This document shows, piece after piece, positions 33,485 to 45,252 of a DNA stretch of 64,000 nt. Source of the DNA: Mercurialis annua (Eukaryota > Streptophyta > Magnoliopsida > Malpighiales > Euphorbiaceae); assembly GCF_937616625.2 (NCBI RefSeq), contig NC_065570.1, positions 9,248,001-9,312,000 on the forward strand, written 5' to 3'. Made by a program: the position numbers and the translations under genes. The notes below the pieces were generated by a model. That model saw only the letters and a list, made by a program, of their open reading frames with translations, did no database searches and was not told the origin of the DNA. The stretch's first letter is position 1. Every line of letters starts with the position of its first letter.

Positions 33485-35170
33485 GTTGCTCCACAACATT
33501 TTCTAGTTACCATGGGACCCTGAAATCAGTTCCTGCTTTCAGTGATGTATAGAATAACATTCTGATTATTACCAAGGCCTGAATGCTTTTGATTACGGAA
33601 TAACAAAGCCGTGAATTTCTGGGAATTTGTATTTCTTTGGTTGCATTGGTACAGTTCAAGAAAGGTGGGAGGGGTAAACATTCAAACTATTCATGGAAGC
33701 CATTAATTTGAATGCATGAGTGTGTATATAAAAATGCTCTCAAATCTAGTGTCATTTATTATAATCATGAACACATGCATAATTTGGAGCTCTGTATTTA
33801 AATCCTGCTTCAATTACTGATTTAGTTTAAATTATTGCCCATTTTCAGTATCGCTGTCTCTGCGATCATGTGTTGTGAATTTAAACTCAATAAAAGTTAA
33901 TGATAATTCATTCAAAAATATAAAGTAAATAGCAAAATAACAAAAGATATTTTAGTTAATGGTTCAAGTAATCTAGTTTTTTACTGTTAACGTTTTTCGT
34001 CAGTTTTAATGTCAACACAAAATCAGTAACATGTAATATACTAACTAATTTAATTTTTTCAATCTTTTTTTATACTAATTTTTATTTTCTCAACATTGTT
34101 TCTTTCTAATTTTAATGTTTTTTATTTTATTTCACGTATAATGTGGTTTTCTTTCTTAATGCTAAAATCAACCAAATATCAACACAATATCAACACAAAA
34201 TCAACACAAAATCAACACTGTAGCATTACAATAATTCATCATTATTTTCTTTTTCACTAATGCTAAAATCAACAAAATATCAACATAAAATCAACAGAAC
34301 ATCAACACTTTAACAGTGTAATAATTCAACATAATTATTCGTCTTCTTTCCAATGTTAACATATCACTATCCAGTCTCAGTTAAATTTTTATTTTTTTTA
34401 GTTTATTTCACGGATAATATTTTCTTATTTGTCAATGATAAGACCAAACAAATGTTAACTGATATTAACATAAAATCAACAACACTGGAAAATTACAATA
34501 ATTCAGCAATTAACCATTATCAAAAAATCGCGTTGCTGAATAAAAAAAACGCAGAAATACAACTAATCACATTAAAAATGCAGAAATAACAGATTTTTAT
34601 TTAATAAAATCACAAAATTATTTTATATAACATGAAGAGCTAATGTTTATATATGTTTAATGATGAAAAATTAATGTTATATAAAAACAGTAAAAAAGAA
34701 AATAAAATGTAGATCTAAAAGAAGAAGAAGAAGAATAAGAATAACAATAAATTTCAGATCGAAAATTAAAATAAAAAACGACAATAAGAAGTAACGCAAC
34801 AACAACAAAAAGAAGTCATTTTACAATATCATAAACAACATTTTTTCTCGCCGAAACGTTGTGCGAATCTTCAGCACCAACAACGGCGAAAAGAGAAATA
34901 ATACTAATGAGACTTGGAGCGATGTCAAACGGAGGCGTTGAGAGGGATGTATGAGGGCGACAGATCTGAAAGAGTTGGAGGCGTCTGTGAAATCTGAGAG
35001 ATTGAAGAAATAAGTTGAGAGATATGAGAGAAATTGATGCCGATGAGAGAAAAAATAATTATAATTATGTGAGTTTTTATTATTAGTGTTATATATATAG
35101 TGATAGTATAAAAGTAATAATATTTTTCGTGTGTGGTAGTTTAGGAATATGAAACTCTAATGCATATAAA
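33485..35170. other. unclassified region with 12-bp ATCAACACAAA repeats and a promoter-like minus-strand segment
   Basis: From 34170 to 34215 and again from 34265 to 34310 the word ATCAACACAAA repeats with a period near 12. At 34840-35095 the minus strand has TATATATATAA followed by a CT-rich leader-like stretch with several short frames. The region looks like a non-autonomous element, but I could not define inverted ends or a duplication. Confidence 0.35.
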
Positions 35171-35179
35171 AGTAAATAT

Positions 35180-35485
35180 GGTTAATGTAAAAAAATTACA
35201 AATTTTACATGTTTTTTCATTTTAATCACGCAGTTTAAATTTTTCCATTTTTATGCACGAACTATCACTTTTTTTTAAATTCTTGCATGGTGCTGAGGTT
35301 GCACTCATTTATTGGTGTAAAATGACCCCCATCTCAACGAATTACACCAATAGAGACGTGACACCTCAGCACGGTGCATAAATTTGAGAAAAAGTGGTAG
35401 TTGTGCATGAAAATAAGAAAATTTAAACTGCGTGATTAAAATGAGAAAACGTGTAAAGTTGATGAATTTTTATGATATTAACCCA
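35180..35485. mobile_element. Mutator-type foldback MITE
   Basis: The left arm carries cattttaatcacgcagttta and the right arm its inverse taaactgcgtgattaaaatg. Outside these the arms run to GGTTAAT and ATTAACC. The flanks agtaaatat (35171-35179) and actaaatat (35486-35494) match at 8 of 9 positions. The centre folds around cacctcagcac/gtgctgagg. Non-coding. Confidence 0.75.
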
Positions 35486-35494
35486 ACTAAATAT

Positions 35495-36224
35495 ATGCCA
35501 AATCTTGGTTATTTGGATAAGAAGCCCATAAAAATACAGTCCAATCAGATTGGACTAGTTGACCCAAATTAAATAGTCGGTAAACTGGTGATCGACTCGG
35601 TTGATGTTAAACCATGTATAAATTTATTATTTTATATATAATTTACTTAATTGGTTTAACTGACGGCTGGATTAGTAGTTATACTGGTTGAATTGGCAAT
35701 TATACTAGTTGATTCAACGGTTGAACCGCCGATCCAACCCAATTAACCGGTGGCTTCGATGTTTCAGCTTCTAATATAAAGGTTTAAATTTGACGTTAAA
35801 AATAGAAAATAATAACATTGTTGGGTATTTTATTTTTATTTTATTTTAAAATAAACATTTCTAAAAAGTTATTTTTGAAAAACTATAACTTAAATTAACA
35901 TTTAAAATAATCATGAGTTTTAAATTACATAAATGCTCCATTTTATAAAATATTATTTATTATATAAATTTTAAATTATATCAGAAAAATTATTACTCTT
36001 TCTATTTTAATTGTTAAATTTTGTTTTTAGATGGTCCATTTTAATTGTCAATTTTGATTTCTATTATATTTTTAGCTAGAATTTGTCATCTTATCTTCTG
36101 TTTTTTTATTAATTTTAAAACAGTGTGAAGAATAAATATGATATAGAGATATAAAAATAAAATAAAATTTTAGTAATTTTTTTAAAACAATGTATAAATA
36201 CAATTGACATTTCAATCCATTAAA
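35495..36224. other. intergenic, old repeats
   Basis: 35530-35765 has AACCGG-type words like the 6988 hAT MITE, but ends were not defined. 35990-36210 has Stowaway-like words. No gene is seen. Confidence 0.35.
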
Positions 36225-36616
36225 GGCAAAAATACTGAAAACTCCCCCACCTTTGAACTTTTTTTCAATTCCACCACTACCTAGGAGAATTTTCAATTGC
36301 ACCCTATTTAAGGTTTTCAGTTTTCATCTGTATCCTAAAATAAAAAAAAATTAATAATTTAATTAATTTAAGGATGAAATTATTAAAACCAACTAAATAT
36401 AGGGATTGTATCATTATTTTTTTCATTTGAAAAATACAAATAAATTAATATATGAAGGAATAATTTAGACTTTTTTCTAAATGAAAAGATGTCATTTTAG
36501 TCGATTGGGGTACAGACGAAACTGAAAACTCTAAATAGGATGTAATTGAAAATTCTCCTACGTGGTGGTGCAATTGAAAACAAAGTCAAAGGTGGGGTGT
36601 TTTAAGTATTTTTGCC
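36225..36616. mobile_element. foldback MITE related to the GGCCTAAT family
   Basis: The arms GGCAAAAATACTGAAAACTC and its facing partner GGCAAAAATACTTAAAACAC are inverted, followed inward by CCCCACCTTTG and TTTTCAATTGCACC in both arms. The core is AT-rich. Target duplication not clear. Non-coding. It lies about 600 bases upstream of the RING-CH gene. Confidence 0.7.
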
Positions 36617-37230
36617 TAAATTTAAAAACAAAACGACACTCTAATTTTATTAAAGATATAGAATCCGGATTCCATCCCAACACCACCAAATCCTCCCGTG
36701 TCTTTTTTTTTACCATAAGGTGTTTTGAACAATTCTAATTATAAAATAACATTTTTAAATTTTTTACATTCAGATTAATGTGCGCTGGAATGGGATAAAT
36801 TCTCTACATCTCTTTAATTCTTCTTTGTCTTTTAATTTTAACTTTATTAAATAAAATATATTTTTCCCACTTTTGTCATTCAATGAAATCTCCTTGAATT
36901 AACATTGAAATTTCACGTCAGTTCATAGTCCAAAGTCTCTTGTCTTCCTCTCAAAGACCAAAAAAACACCTTCTCTCTCTATCTTCATTCATTCCTCACT
37001 TATTAATAAATTAGTTAGCATTCAATTAAAGCTTTTACATGTAAATATTTTAATTTTTTTGTTGTTTTGTTGGGTTTTTGAATTTGGTGAGCTAATGCAA
37101 ATAAAATGTTAATGGAGTTGCAGAAAATCCCACCTAATACAGTACCCATTTACTCAAATCTTCAAACTTTATAAGAAAGTTTGATTCTTTGTCATCCATA
37201 AGAAAACCCAGTTCTTCAAAACCAATAAAA

Positions 37231-39373
37231 ATGTCAGCTTTAGAAATACCCCACAACTTGGATTTAGAACAGGGCAGTGATGGAACATGTTTTTCTGATG
37301 CAGAAGATGACGGGTCTTGTTATTCTCAATTCTATTCAACTACAGCTGATGATTATAGTTTCTCTTGTGTGTCTGATCTTGAGATTCTAGACAATGGCGT
37401 TGGTTATGATTCGAGAAGAGTTTCATCAGTGTCTGATTGCTCTGTGGAGATTGAAACTGGTGTGTCTGAAATTAAACTGCATTTGGGTGTTGTTGAGAGA
37501 ATTTGTAGGATTTGTCATTTGGGTTTAGAGAGTAATAGCCATGAATCCGGTATTCCTATTCAATTGGGTTGTTCTTGTAAGGATGATTTAGGTGCTGCTC
37601 ATAAACAATGTGCTGAAGCTTGGTTCAAAATCAAAGGAAACAAGTAAGTACATAGTAAAATTTTTCCTTTTCCTTTTCTTTTTGTTTTGATTATTGTTAT
37701 TTTATTAAAATTGGTGATATTTGGTTTTGTTTGTTTGCAAAAGATGGTGAATTTACCCTGTAATAGTTTGTTTATAGAGTTAGTTAATCTAGTTACTAGC
37801 TGGGTAGCACGGACACATAACGGGAAAACGGGACATTTGGACACCGACAAGGCGAAGGCGAAACGACACTGGTTTAAGGTTTTCTATTAAAACTGAAGTT
37901 TTGTGTCCAAACACTAAGTGTCAGACATGTTTCCGAAAATGTTGATCGAGTGAAGTGTACATGCTACTAGGTTACTAGTTAGTGAAATTTCACTTAAATT
38001 ATTCAAGAATTGTTGGTGATAAGTGTCTGCCAATAGGGAGTCTGAGTTACTATACAAGAGGTTAATACTTAGCTAACTTTTGATCATTTAATATTGAAGA
38101 AATGAAGAGAGATTTTGTCCAACATTAGAACAATTTTATGGAAAAAGTAAAGCAAAACATCAAGATTCTAGTTCTTATGATATGTCTAATTGCACCGACA
38201 ATTTAGTGCCAGTCTGTCTTCTTTTTTTCCATGTTTAGGAATCTTTGCTTTGCTCTTTTATGACTCACATTTCTTTTTGAGTATGGAGATTTGACTCTTG
38301 TTGATGTGGACATTTATAATTGTTATAGATGCTTATTTACTGTAAGCAGTCCACCATATAGAATTATTATACTAATTTGCAAAATGAAGATCCAGACATT
38401 TTGGCAAATGAAAATTGACTTGAAATACCGAGTATAAGGTGATTTTTGTATGCGCACTAAATGATTCTAAAATTAGGTAGATGGTTCTTGCGATTCTTAT
38501 GAGATGCTTGCAAATGGTTATTTATACACTTAGATTGGTTGTTCTTTAATTAGAAGGAACTATGAAGGACATAGCAAAGGGATCCGGTGGGGAATTTTTT
38601 TCTCGAAATTGAACACGAGATGAAACTACTTGGTTTAGAATCCATGTCGGCTTGTAATGAAAAGAAAAAAACATGCTGTTTGTAGTAGTGGTCAGAAATT
38701 GCATTCGATATTTCAGCTTTTAATTTCTTGTGATTCTTTATCCGAGCAGTTGTTGTGTCTTGACTTGATAAACGGTGACTTGTTTGATGCCCCTATTTTT
38801 CGGCTAGCTGTATTCTTGCTTACATTATTTAGCCTTAAGATATTTATTGTAATGCTGCTAATGCAAATTGACATCAACTGTTTCTGCTTTTCTTTACATC
38901 CCTGCTGCGGTTTTTTCTAATATCAGTTTATCGAGTGCAAAGTTGAGAAGTAGTGTAAAATCTTAAAAGTTGAAAATATGATCGCATATCCATAGTTTAC
39001 CTAATTGTAACTTTCATTTCACCACTTAGGAATATTGTAGTTGCTCGATTTAGGTCTTTCTATCAATAAAAATTTCTCATTTATGTATTAGGATCTTTCA
39101 TATTTATTGACTTTGTTTGATATCATGAACAGGACTTGTGAGATATGTAATTCAATTGCTCGTAATGTTGTTGGAATACATGAGAATGAAACAATAGAGC
39201 AATCAAATGAGGCAAGTAATGCTGTAACAGCAGCTGCAGTCTCAGCTTCAGTACCCCATTCAGAGACACGAAGCCTCTGGCGCGGCCACCGCTTTCTTAA
39301 TTTTCTACTTGCTTGCATGGTATTTGCATTTGTCTTATCATGGCTCTTTCACTTTAATGTTCCCTCATCATAA
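37231..39373 (+). CDS. RING-CH (RINGv, MARCH-type) membrane-associated protein, probable E3 ubiquitin ligase
   Basis: Two exons, 37231-37643 and 39133-39373, with a GT-AG phase-2 intron of 1489 bp, encode 217 aa. The RING-CH domain spans residues 92-143, with C92, C95, C114, C116, H124, C127, C140 and C143. This C4HC3 order and the C-x1-C second pair are specific to RINGv domains. The intron splits the domain before the last Cys pair, so both exons are needed for zinc binding. A single hydrophobic segment lies near the C-terminus (FLLACMVFAFVLSWLF), giving a tail anchor. The family ubiquitinates membrane or membrane-near targets. No specific target is inferred. The ATG at 37231 is the first in frame. 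Nearby downstream DNA holds three broken copies of exon 1. Confidence 0.9.
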
Positions 39374-39939
39374 ATGTAAAAAACATTTTCATTGAATATT
39401 AAGAGGCCGCCTCCTCTAAACCCTAAATCCTCTGCAAACGAGCAAAGAAGAAGAAGAAAAAAAAAGATAGTTAGAGACAATGATGTCAAGTAACAAGTAT
39501 ATAAGTAGTCATTTACATATTTGTTCTCAGTTACTACAACATCGAAAGCTTATCATATATCTACAGATGCACACTCGTTATTGTCATTGTCCGAAGTTGT
39601 TTATGGACTAGTACTAGCTTAGAGATCAACTGTTTGACTCAATTTACTACTAAAGCTTTGTTTTCCTTCAAAATTACTATTAATTATAAGTACTTGGACG
39701 TTGGATTTGATTTGTTCCCTTGTCGCAATTCTTGTTTGATCGGTTTGACTTAGATGTTCATGGGTCTGGTTATCCGGTCTGCTTGCCAAGACCTATCTCC
39801 TAGGGCCGGGTTTGAGTTCCAAGCTTAGCCTGAGCCCCTGGAAAATGCCCGTGCATATTTTTGTTAGTACTCATGTAAGCACAAAAAAGTCCGGTTCGTA
39901 CCCACATATATCGAGTGTAAAGGCCGGGATTATGTAGCA
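39374..39939. other. 3' flank of RING-CH gene and a repeat (linker L)
   Basis: The 3' UTR should lie in the first few hundred bases. From about 39770 begins a repeat with words such as cccacatatatcgagtgtaa and gtagcaaatataaaa. Similar words recur after each broken RING-CH exon copy (51070-51260, 52115-52375, 53235-53475). It is interrupted by the next element at 39949. Confidence 0.55.
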
Positions 39940-40909
39940 AATATAAAAGGGTTTTTTTACGCAAATCCCTCAAAAGAGGGTCTCATTTATGTTAGTGACT
40001 CATAATATTTTTTTTTGCAAAAATCTCTCAAAGAAATAAAAAAGTTTCTATTAATCCTTCATACCCCAAAAATAAGTGAATTCATAATAGAACATGACAA
40101 TCTTACCCTTCATTAATTAAAACACGTGAAAGTGGTTGATTAACTGCATGTTGGATTTATAATAGAATAGGATAACCTTGCCCTTCATTTGTTAAAACAC
40201 GTACATGTTATCTACACTGCAAGCAAAAACTTACTCTTTTTTTTATTTTCTTTTAAACCCTCTTTTTATAACTGTTCACGCAGGCAAAAATTAAAAATGT
40301 CTCCCAGGCACGTGTAGTTGCAAACAAATTATCTTTAAAAAATTTACTAATTAAATGTAATATATTTTGGCTAATTGAAAAATTTGAATTTAATATATTT
40401 TTATTTAATTAAAATTGCCTGTTAATCTTTTTGAAATTAAAGTTGCCTTTGAGCTGTATCTGCCAACTTCATATTAAATTCTCATCAAATTATTTGTCTT
40501 CTTAACACATTTTAAAAATTGAATTTTTCGGTGATATTTTGTTAAAATTAATATGTAAATCAAAAGATAATATCTTCCCATTAAATTCAACATGAATTTT
40601 TTTAATCATGTGCCATGAGTTTAACTTATGATTGGTAGTTGATTTTAAATTAGATGTATTGTTATCACTGCTAATACTTTGATTTAATAGTTCAGTTTGT
40701 TTTATAGTCTACCTATTAAGAATGGACCTATTATCAATTAAGAGAAATAAATTATTTAACTAATTTACTTTTGATAAGACTTAATTAGTTTTTTTTTTTC
40801 AGGTTTATTATAAATTTATTTTTACTATTATAAATTTTTATTAAATTATTTTAATTAGACTCAATTTATTTAAAATTTATCATCTATTTATCAAAAAAAT
40901 TGTTTCGAA

Positions 40910-42115
40910 TTAACATTTACATTGAGTTGACAATAGATTCATACTGAGTTGATATTTGGTTTACATATATTGAGGTTATATTAAGTTTACATTGAATTCA
41001 TATTAAGTTAATTTTTAAAATTATAATAATTTACAAAAGAAATTATTTCGGATTGACATTGAGTTGACATTAAATTTTCATTGAGTTGACATTGAGTCGA
41101 GATTGAGTTAATATTAAGTTTACATTGAGTTGATATTAAGTTATATTTCAAAAATATAATAATTTACTAAAAAAATTACTTCGAATTGACATTAAGTTTA
41201 CATTGGTTTGATATTAGGTTTATATTGAGTTGACATTAGCTTGACATTGAGTTTACATTGCTGATATTAAGTTGACATTGAATTTATATTGAGTTCACAT
41301 TAAGTTCACATTGAATTTATATTGAGTTCACATTAAGTTCACATTGAGTTCACATTGTTGATATTGAGTTTACGTTACGTTCATACCGACCACAATATAA
41401 TATTTTTTAACAATTTTACCTTCAATTTAATTACTATTACTTTATTTGTCATTTTATATATTTATTTTAATAGTGTAATTTTTAAATAAATTAATTTAAT
41501 TAGAGTGAGTTAATTTTAAATTTATAATTATTTTACTAAATTTTTTATTTAAAATCAGTTTACATTGAGTTGATATTAAGTTCACATTAAGTTCATATCA
41601 AGTTTACATTGAGTTTACATTAGGTTTATATTGAGTTCATATTAAATTTACATTGACCACTAGGAATTTTTTTTAAAAGTTTCTTTCAATTTAGTATTAG
41701 TTTATATGTCACTTTAGAAATTTATTTGATTATATCAAATTAATTTTAAATTTATAAAAATTTATTAAAAAAATTATATTAAGTTGACATTAAGTTTACA
41801 TTACGTTCATACCGACCACCTTAGATTTTTTTTTAAAATCACTTTTACTTTACTATTAGTTTATTTGTCACTTTATAAATTTATAATAGTGTAAAATTTT
41901 AATAAATTAATTCAATTATAGTAAGTTAATTTTATATTTATAATCAGTTTACTAAAAATTTATTTTAGATTAGTTTATATTGAGTTGATATTAAATTTAC
42001 ATTGAGGTTATATTAAGCTCACATTGAGTTGATATTAGGTTCATATTGAGTTTATGTTAGTTTACACCGACCACTACGAGGAATTTTAAAATGTTTACTT
42101 TCAGTTTACTATTAA
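40910..42115. repeat. degenerate tandem TTGACATTGAGTT repeats
   Basis: About 1.2 kb in clusters, made of 11- to 13-base words such as gagttgacatt, aagtttacatt and gagttcacatt in the same orientation. Clusters lie at 40910-41010, 41050-41400, 41555-41660, 41775-41815 and 41965-42065. They are separated by AT-rich spacers that themselves recur (a ttactattagtttatttgtc-like block). All reading frames are frequently closed. No function is evident. Confidence 0.7.
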
Positions 42116-42916
42116 TTTATTAGGCTTAAATGCACCAAAAAATCACCAACTTTCGCGTGTTTTTGGTATGTAATATAATTTTTTAATTTCGGGAAAAAGG
42201 TAAATGAACTTTCAAAATTTTGCAATTAAAGACACCGACACCATTTTGAATGTAAAAAGGCACTGTTTTAAATTAAAACGACACCTTTTAAATGTAAAAT
42301 GACACTATTTTTCAAAGAATACACATATGTGGTCTTAATTGAAATTATTTACTTTAAGTTGACATCAAATTTATACCGAGTTTGCACTGACCATAGCGGG
42401 TCAGACCACCACATATCTAGTTATAAATAGTTTTAATTAAATAATATATCAATTTATTTAATACAAAATTTATATAAAATTACTATTATATATTAAAATA
42501 AATATATTTTAATTAAAAATTAATAGAAAGGAAAATTAAATGGAAAATAATAGACATGTGACCCATACTTATAATTTATAACATTGTAAAAAAATATTAA
42601 ATACGAAATTAAAAAAATATAACTACAATTAATAGATGAGCAGATGATGCATGGGGGACTAGTCAATATTAAAATTTATTACCTTAAATTAATTATCAAT
42701 TTATAATAATATTTTATATTTATTTAATATAAATTTAATTACACATAATTATTGTAGTATATTTTAAGGAGTAAAAAATAATAGACCTGTTATTAAATAT
42801 TGATAATTAATTAGATAATTGGCGGGACAATGGGGTTAATGACGTTTTTATTTATAAAATTAAACAAAATTCTTAAATTAACCCCAGATTAAAAAAAAAT
42901 TCCCATTTATATCATA

Positions 42917-43200
42917 CAGACCGCGGAACACTTAAGCGGTTTGGGGTAAACCGCGGAAGTGTTCCGCGGTCTGCACATGTGGCTCCACCTGGATGCAGGT
43001 GGAGCCACGTCACTGTAAACCGCGGAAGAGTTACGCGGTTTACAGTGACACGTCACTGTAAACCGCGGAACTCTTCCGCGGTTTACAGAGGGAATTTATT
43101 CCCTGTCAGAGGGAATAAATTCCCTCTGACCGAGTGGTTGTAGACCGCGGAAATTTTCCGCGGTCTACACCACTATATAAGGGGGAAATCATTCCCCCTT
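42917..43200. repeat. array of perfect GC-rich hairpins, left
   Basis: Consecutive inverted repeats. CAGACCGCGGAACACTT pairs with its inverse at 42957-42973. GTGGCTCCACCTG pairs with CAGGTGGAGCCAC (loop GATG). CACTGTAAACCGCG pairs with CGCGGTTTACAGTG. CTGTAAACCGCGGAA pairs with TTCCGCGGTTTACAG (loop CTC). GTAGACCGCGGAAA pairs with TTTCCGCGGTCTAC (one-base loop). A GGGGGAA/TTCCCCC pair closes the array beside the TATA box. The shared core is CCGCGGAA. Confidence 0.92.
43174..43180 (+). promoter_or_regulatory. TATA box of the element's internal transcription unit
   Basis: TATATAA lies between the last two hairpins. About 30 bases later a purine-rich leader of GAGAGAGG type begins, followed by three near-tandem ATTATTTTTGGCGCGGA units (43318-43394) and a possible splice donor GGGTGAGT at 43400. 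The arrangement resembles a pol II promoter and 5' UTR. No transcript evidence is available. Confidence 0.5.
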
Positions 43201-43567
43201 ATTCTTCACGCAACCTAAAAGAAGAAAAAGAGTGAGTTAGAGAGAGGTTAGAGAGTTTTAGAGAGATTAATTTATTGTGAAGAAAATTTTACGGAGTCTA
43301 TTCTCGGAAAGGGATATTATTTTTCGTGGCGGATATTATTTTTGGCGCGGAATATTATTTTTTTGGCGCGGAATATTATTTTTTGGCGCGGAATTATCGG
43401 GTGAGTCTTTAAAATTTTAGATATATTAATTTTTAATTATTGAATATAGTTAGATTTAAATGATGTTTACTTAGATTAAAATAATATTTCAAATGTAGTT
43501 AGTTAATATTATAGTTAGATTTAGTTAAAAATTCTAAAAAATATGTATTATAAAATAAAATAGATTA

Positions 43568-43993
43568 ATGTGTAAATGTAATTGGTTAGGTCTAGACAGC
43601 ATGGACTTCCACAGACAGGACTTTCCAACTTCACAGGGTACACAGGACTTTCCAGCTTCACAGGGACTTCCACAGACACCTGTGACTACAGACTTTCTGT
43701 CATATGGTAGCAGTTGGTTAGGTCTAGACAGCATGGAGGCGATGATGTTCCGCCAATAAGGAGAATTTGTTACCCCGCCACCAACAACGACGAGTACGGC
43801 CATTCCCCAGGACCAGCAGGGTGACGACGGAGCCGACGACGAGGACGCCGATGCAGGAGAGGGAGATGGTGATGGTCGCCCAGGTCGACGTTACCTCACC
43901 ATCAGTACAGGCCGTCGGGCGAACCGTAACAGAAACAACTTGCGCTCGAACCTCCCGGTCACTAGCAGATATGACGATAGGACTCCTAGGTGA
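43568..43993 (+). pseudogene. 3' part of an unrecognised transposon-borne ORF, broken by one stop
   Basis: One frame runs 43568-43993 with a single TAA at 43757-43759. Before it, WLGLDSM occurs twice, separated by Gln/Pro/Thr-rich sequence with QDFPTSQG-like repeats. After it come a Pro/Thr segment, a run of Asp/Gly/Ala, and a basic Arg/Asn-rich tail (TGRRANRNRNN) ending at TGA 43991-43993. GC content is well above the neighbours. This resembles the low-complexity C-terminal tail of transposon-encoded proteins, perhaps plant mobile domain or MULE products. No catalytic domain is present, so the function is not assigned. Confidence 0.45.
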
Positions 43994-44280
43994 TTTCTTT
44001 TTTGTACTTTGTACATTATTATCTGATGTAGTAATCTTTTTTAATTTGTAATTTTTAGTTTATTAAATATGTTATTGTTATGAAGTATAAATTATATTTG
44101 AATATTTGTTAATATAATTATTTTGTAGTATTTTATAAATTTATTTTTGTAGAATGTTAAAAAAGTTAACTAATTCAATTGTTTTAAATTTAAAAAAGTC
44201 AACAATTAAAACGTATAATTTTTTTAACCAAAGATTGTTTTATTTTCAAATAAATAAAATATATTAATTTTTTTTTTAAA

Positions 44281-44515
44281 TGATTGGGAGAATTTTCTCC
44301 CAATCAGTGCAGCCAGGGAATTAATTCTCTGGCTGCACAAAAGCAAACCGCGTAACACTTACGCGGTTTGCCACGTTGGCAATGCAAACCGCGTAAGTGT
44401 TACGCGGTTTGCTTTTGCCTATGTGGCTCCTCCAGCGAGGAGCCACGTAGGACAGACCGTGGAACTGTTCCGCGGTTTACACAAACCGCGGAACAGTTCC
44501 GCGGTCTGGAAGGTA
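44281..44515. repeat. array of perfect GC-rich hairpins, right
   Basis: ATTGGGAGAA pairs with TTCTCCCAAT. GTGCAGCCAG pairs with CTGGCTGCAC. GCAAACCGCGTAA pairs with TTACGCGGTTTGC, and the two copies of this hairpin are themselves inverted around CCACGTTGGC. GTGGCTCCTC pairs with GAGGAGCCAC. AAACCGCGGAAC and its partner GTTCCGCGG close the array. It reuses the CCGCGGAA and GTGGCTCC words of the left array. Confidence 0.9.
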
Positions 44516-45028
44516 TAAAATGGGATTTATGAGTTTTTGGGTGATAATTTCGGAAATAATTAACAAAAACCAAATTTAATGGTCATGGGACAATGAGCTG
44601 TTTGAACAACAAAAATGGAATGTTTGAACAACAAGAATTGGATGGATAGCAGTGGTGAGGAGTGTGGGGACAATAACCGCATGAATAGGTGGCATGCATA
44701 AATAAAAAAGAAAATAATTGTGTGTAATAGAAATACCATAGTTAAAATACACTATATGGGTAAAATAGGAAAGACAACTATTAAAAGGTAGAGATAGAAA
44801 CTTATTTCTAAAAAAAAGGGATTTTTGCAAAAAATAAAAAGCTGGGTCACTAACATAAAGATTTGAGTTTTTGGGTGATTTGGTGTAATTTTCTCAATAT
44901 AAAATCCAAAGGCTTACATAAAAATTAGTAAAACCTGCCAAGTCCGGCCTTATTTTGTTGGGTTTCTGAATTTGGTGAGCAAATGCAAATAAAATGTTAA
45001 TGTAGTTGCATAAAAGCATACCTAATAC

Positions 45029-45252
45029 GAGAAATTTTTAGGTACACTCAGTCCACCACGTCATCCGTGTACTAAACCCTATCACATTATGACACGTCAT
45101 TAAAATAATGGTACTATCGTAATTTACTATTCAAAAGTGTAAATAAGTAATAAGTAAAATTACGATATTGCCATTATTTTAATGACGTGTCATAATATAA
45201 TAGATTAGTCCACAGATGACGTGGTAGACTGAGTCTACCTAAGAATCTCTCA
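45029..45252. mobile_element. short foldback MITE in pseudogene copy A
   Basis: A 224-bp palindrome with arms TTAGGTACACTCAGTCCACC and the facing TTAGGTAGACTCAGTCTACC, then CACGTCATC in both. The flanks cctaatac (45021-45028) and cataatac (45253-45260) match at 7 of 8. The intact gene reads cacctaatacagtacc at this site, which confirms the insertion point. Possibly hAT by duplication length. Confidence 0.8.

Larger units (their letters stand above)
39949..44895. mobile_element. 4.95-kb non-autonomous Mutator-type element with internal hairpin arrays
   Basis: A perfect 9-bp duplication AATATAAAA lies at 39940-39948 and 44896-44904. The ends are diverged inverted repeats. Both arms contain TTTATGTTAGTGAC and TTTTTGCAAAAATC/CCCT in matching order about 20 to 80 bases in. 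Between them are: AT-rich DNA with GAGTTGACATTAAGT-type repeats; a GC-rich hairpin array (42917-43200); a promoter-like segment and broken ORF (43174-43993); a second hairpin array (44281-44515); and the right arm. No transposase frame is seen. It inserted into the linker-L repeat downstream of the RING-CH gene. Confidence 0.8.

Noticed and set aside
37189..37230. Upstream extension of the RING-CH first exon
   Set aside because: It would need a TTG start. The first in-frame ATG is at 37231.
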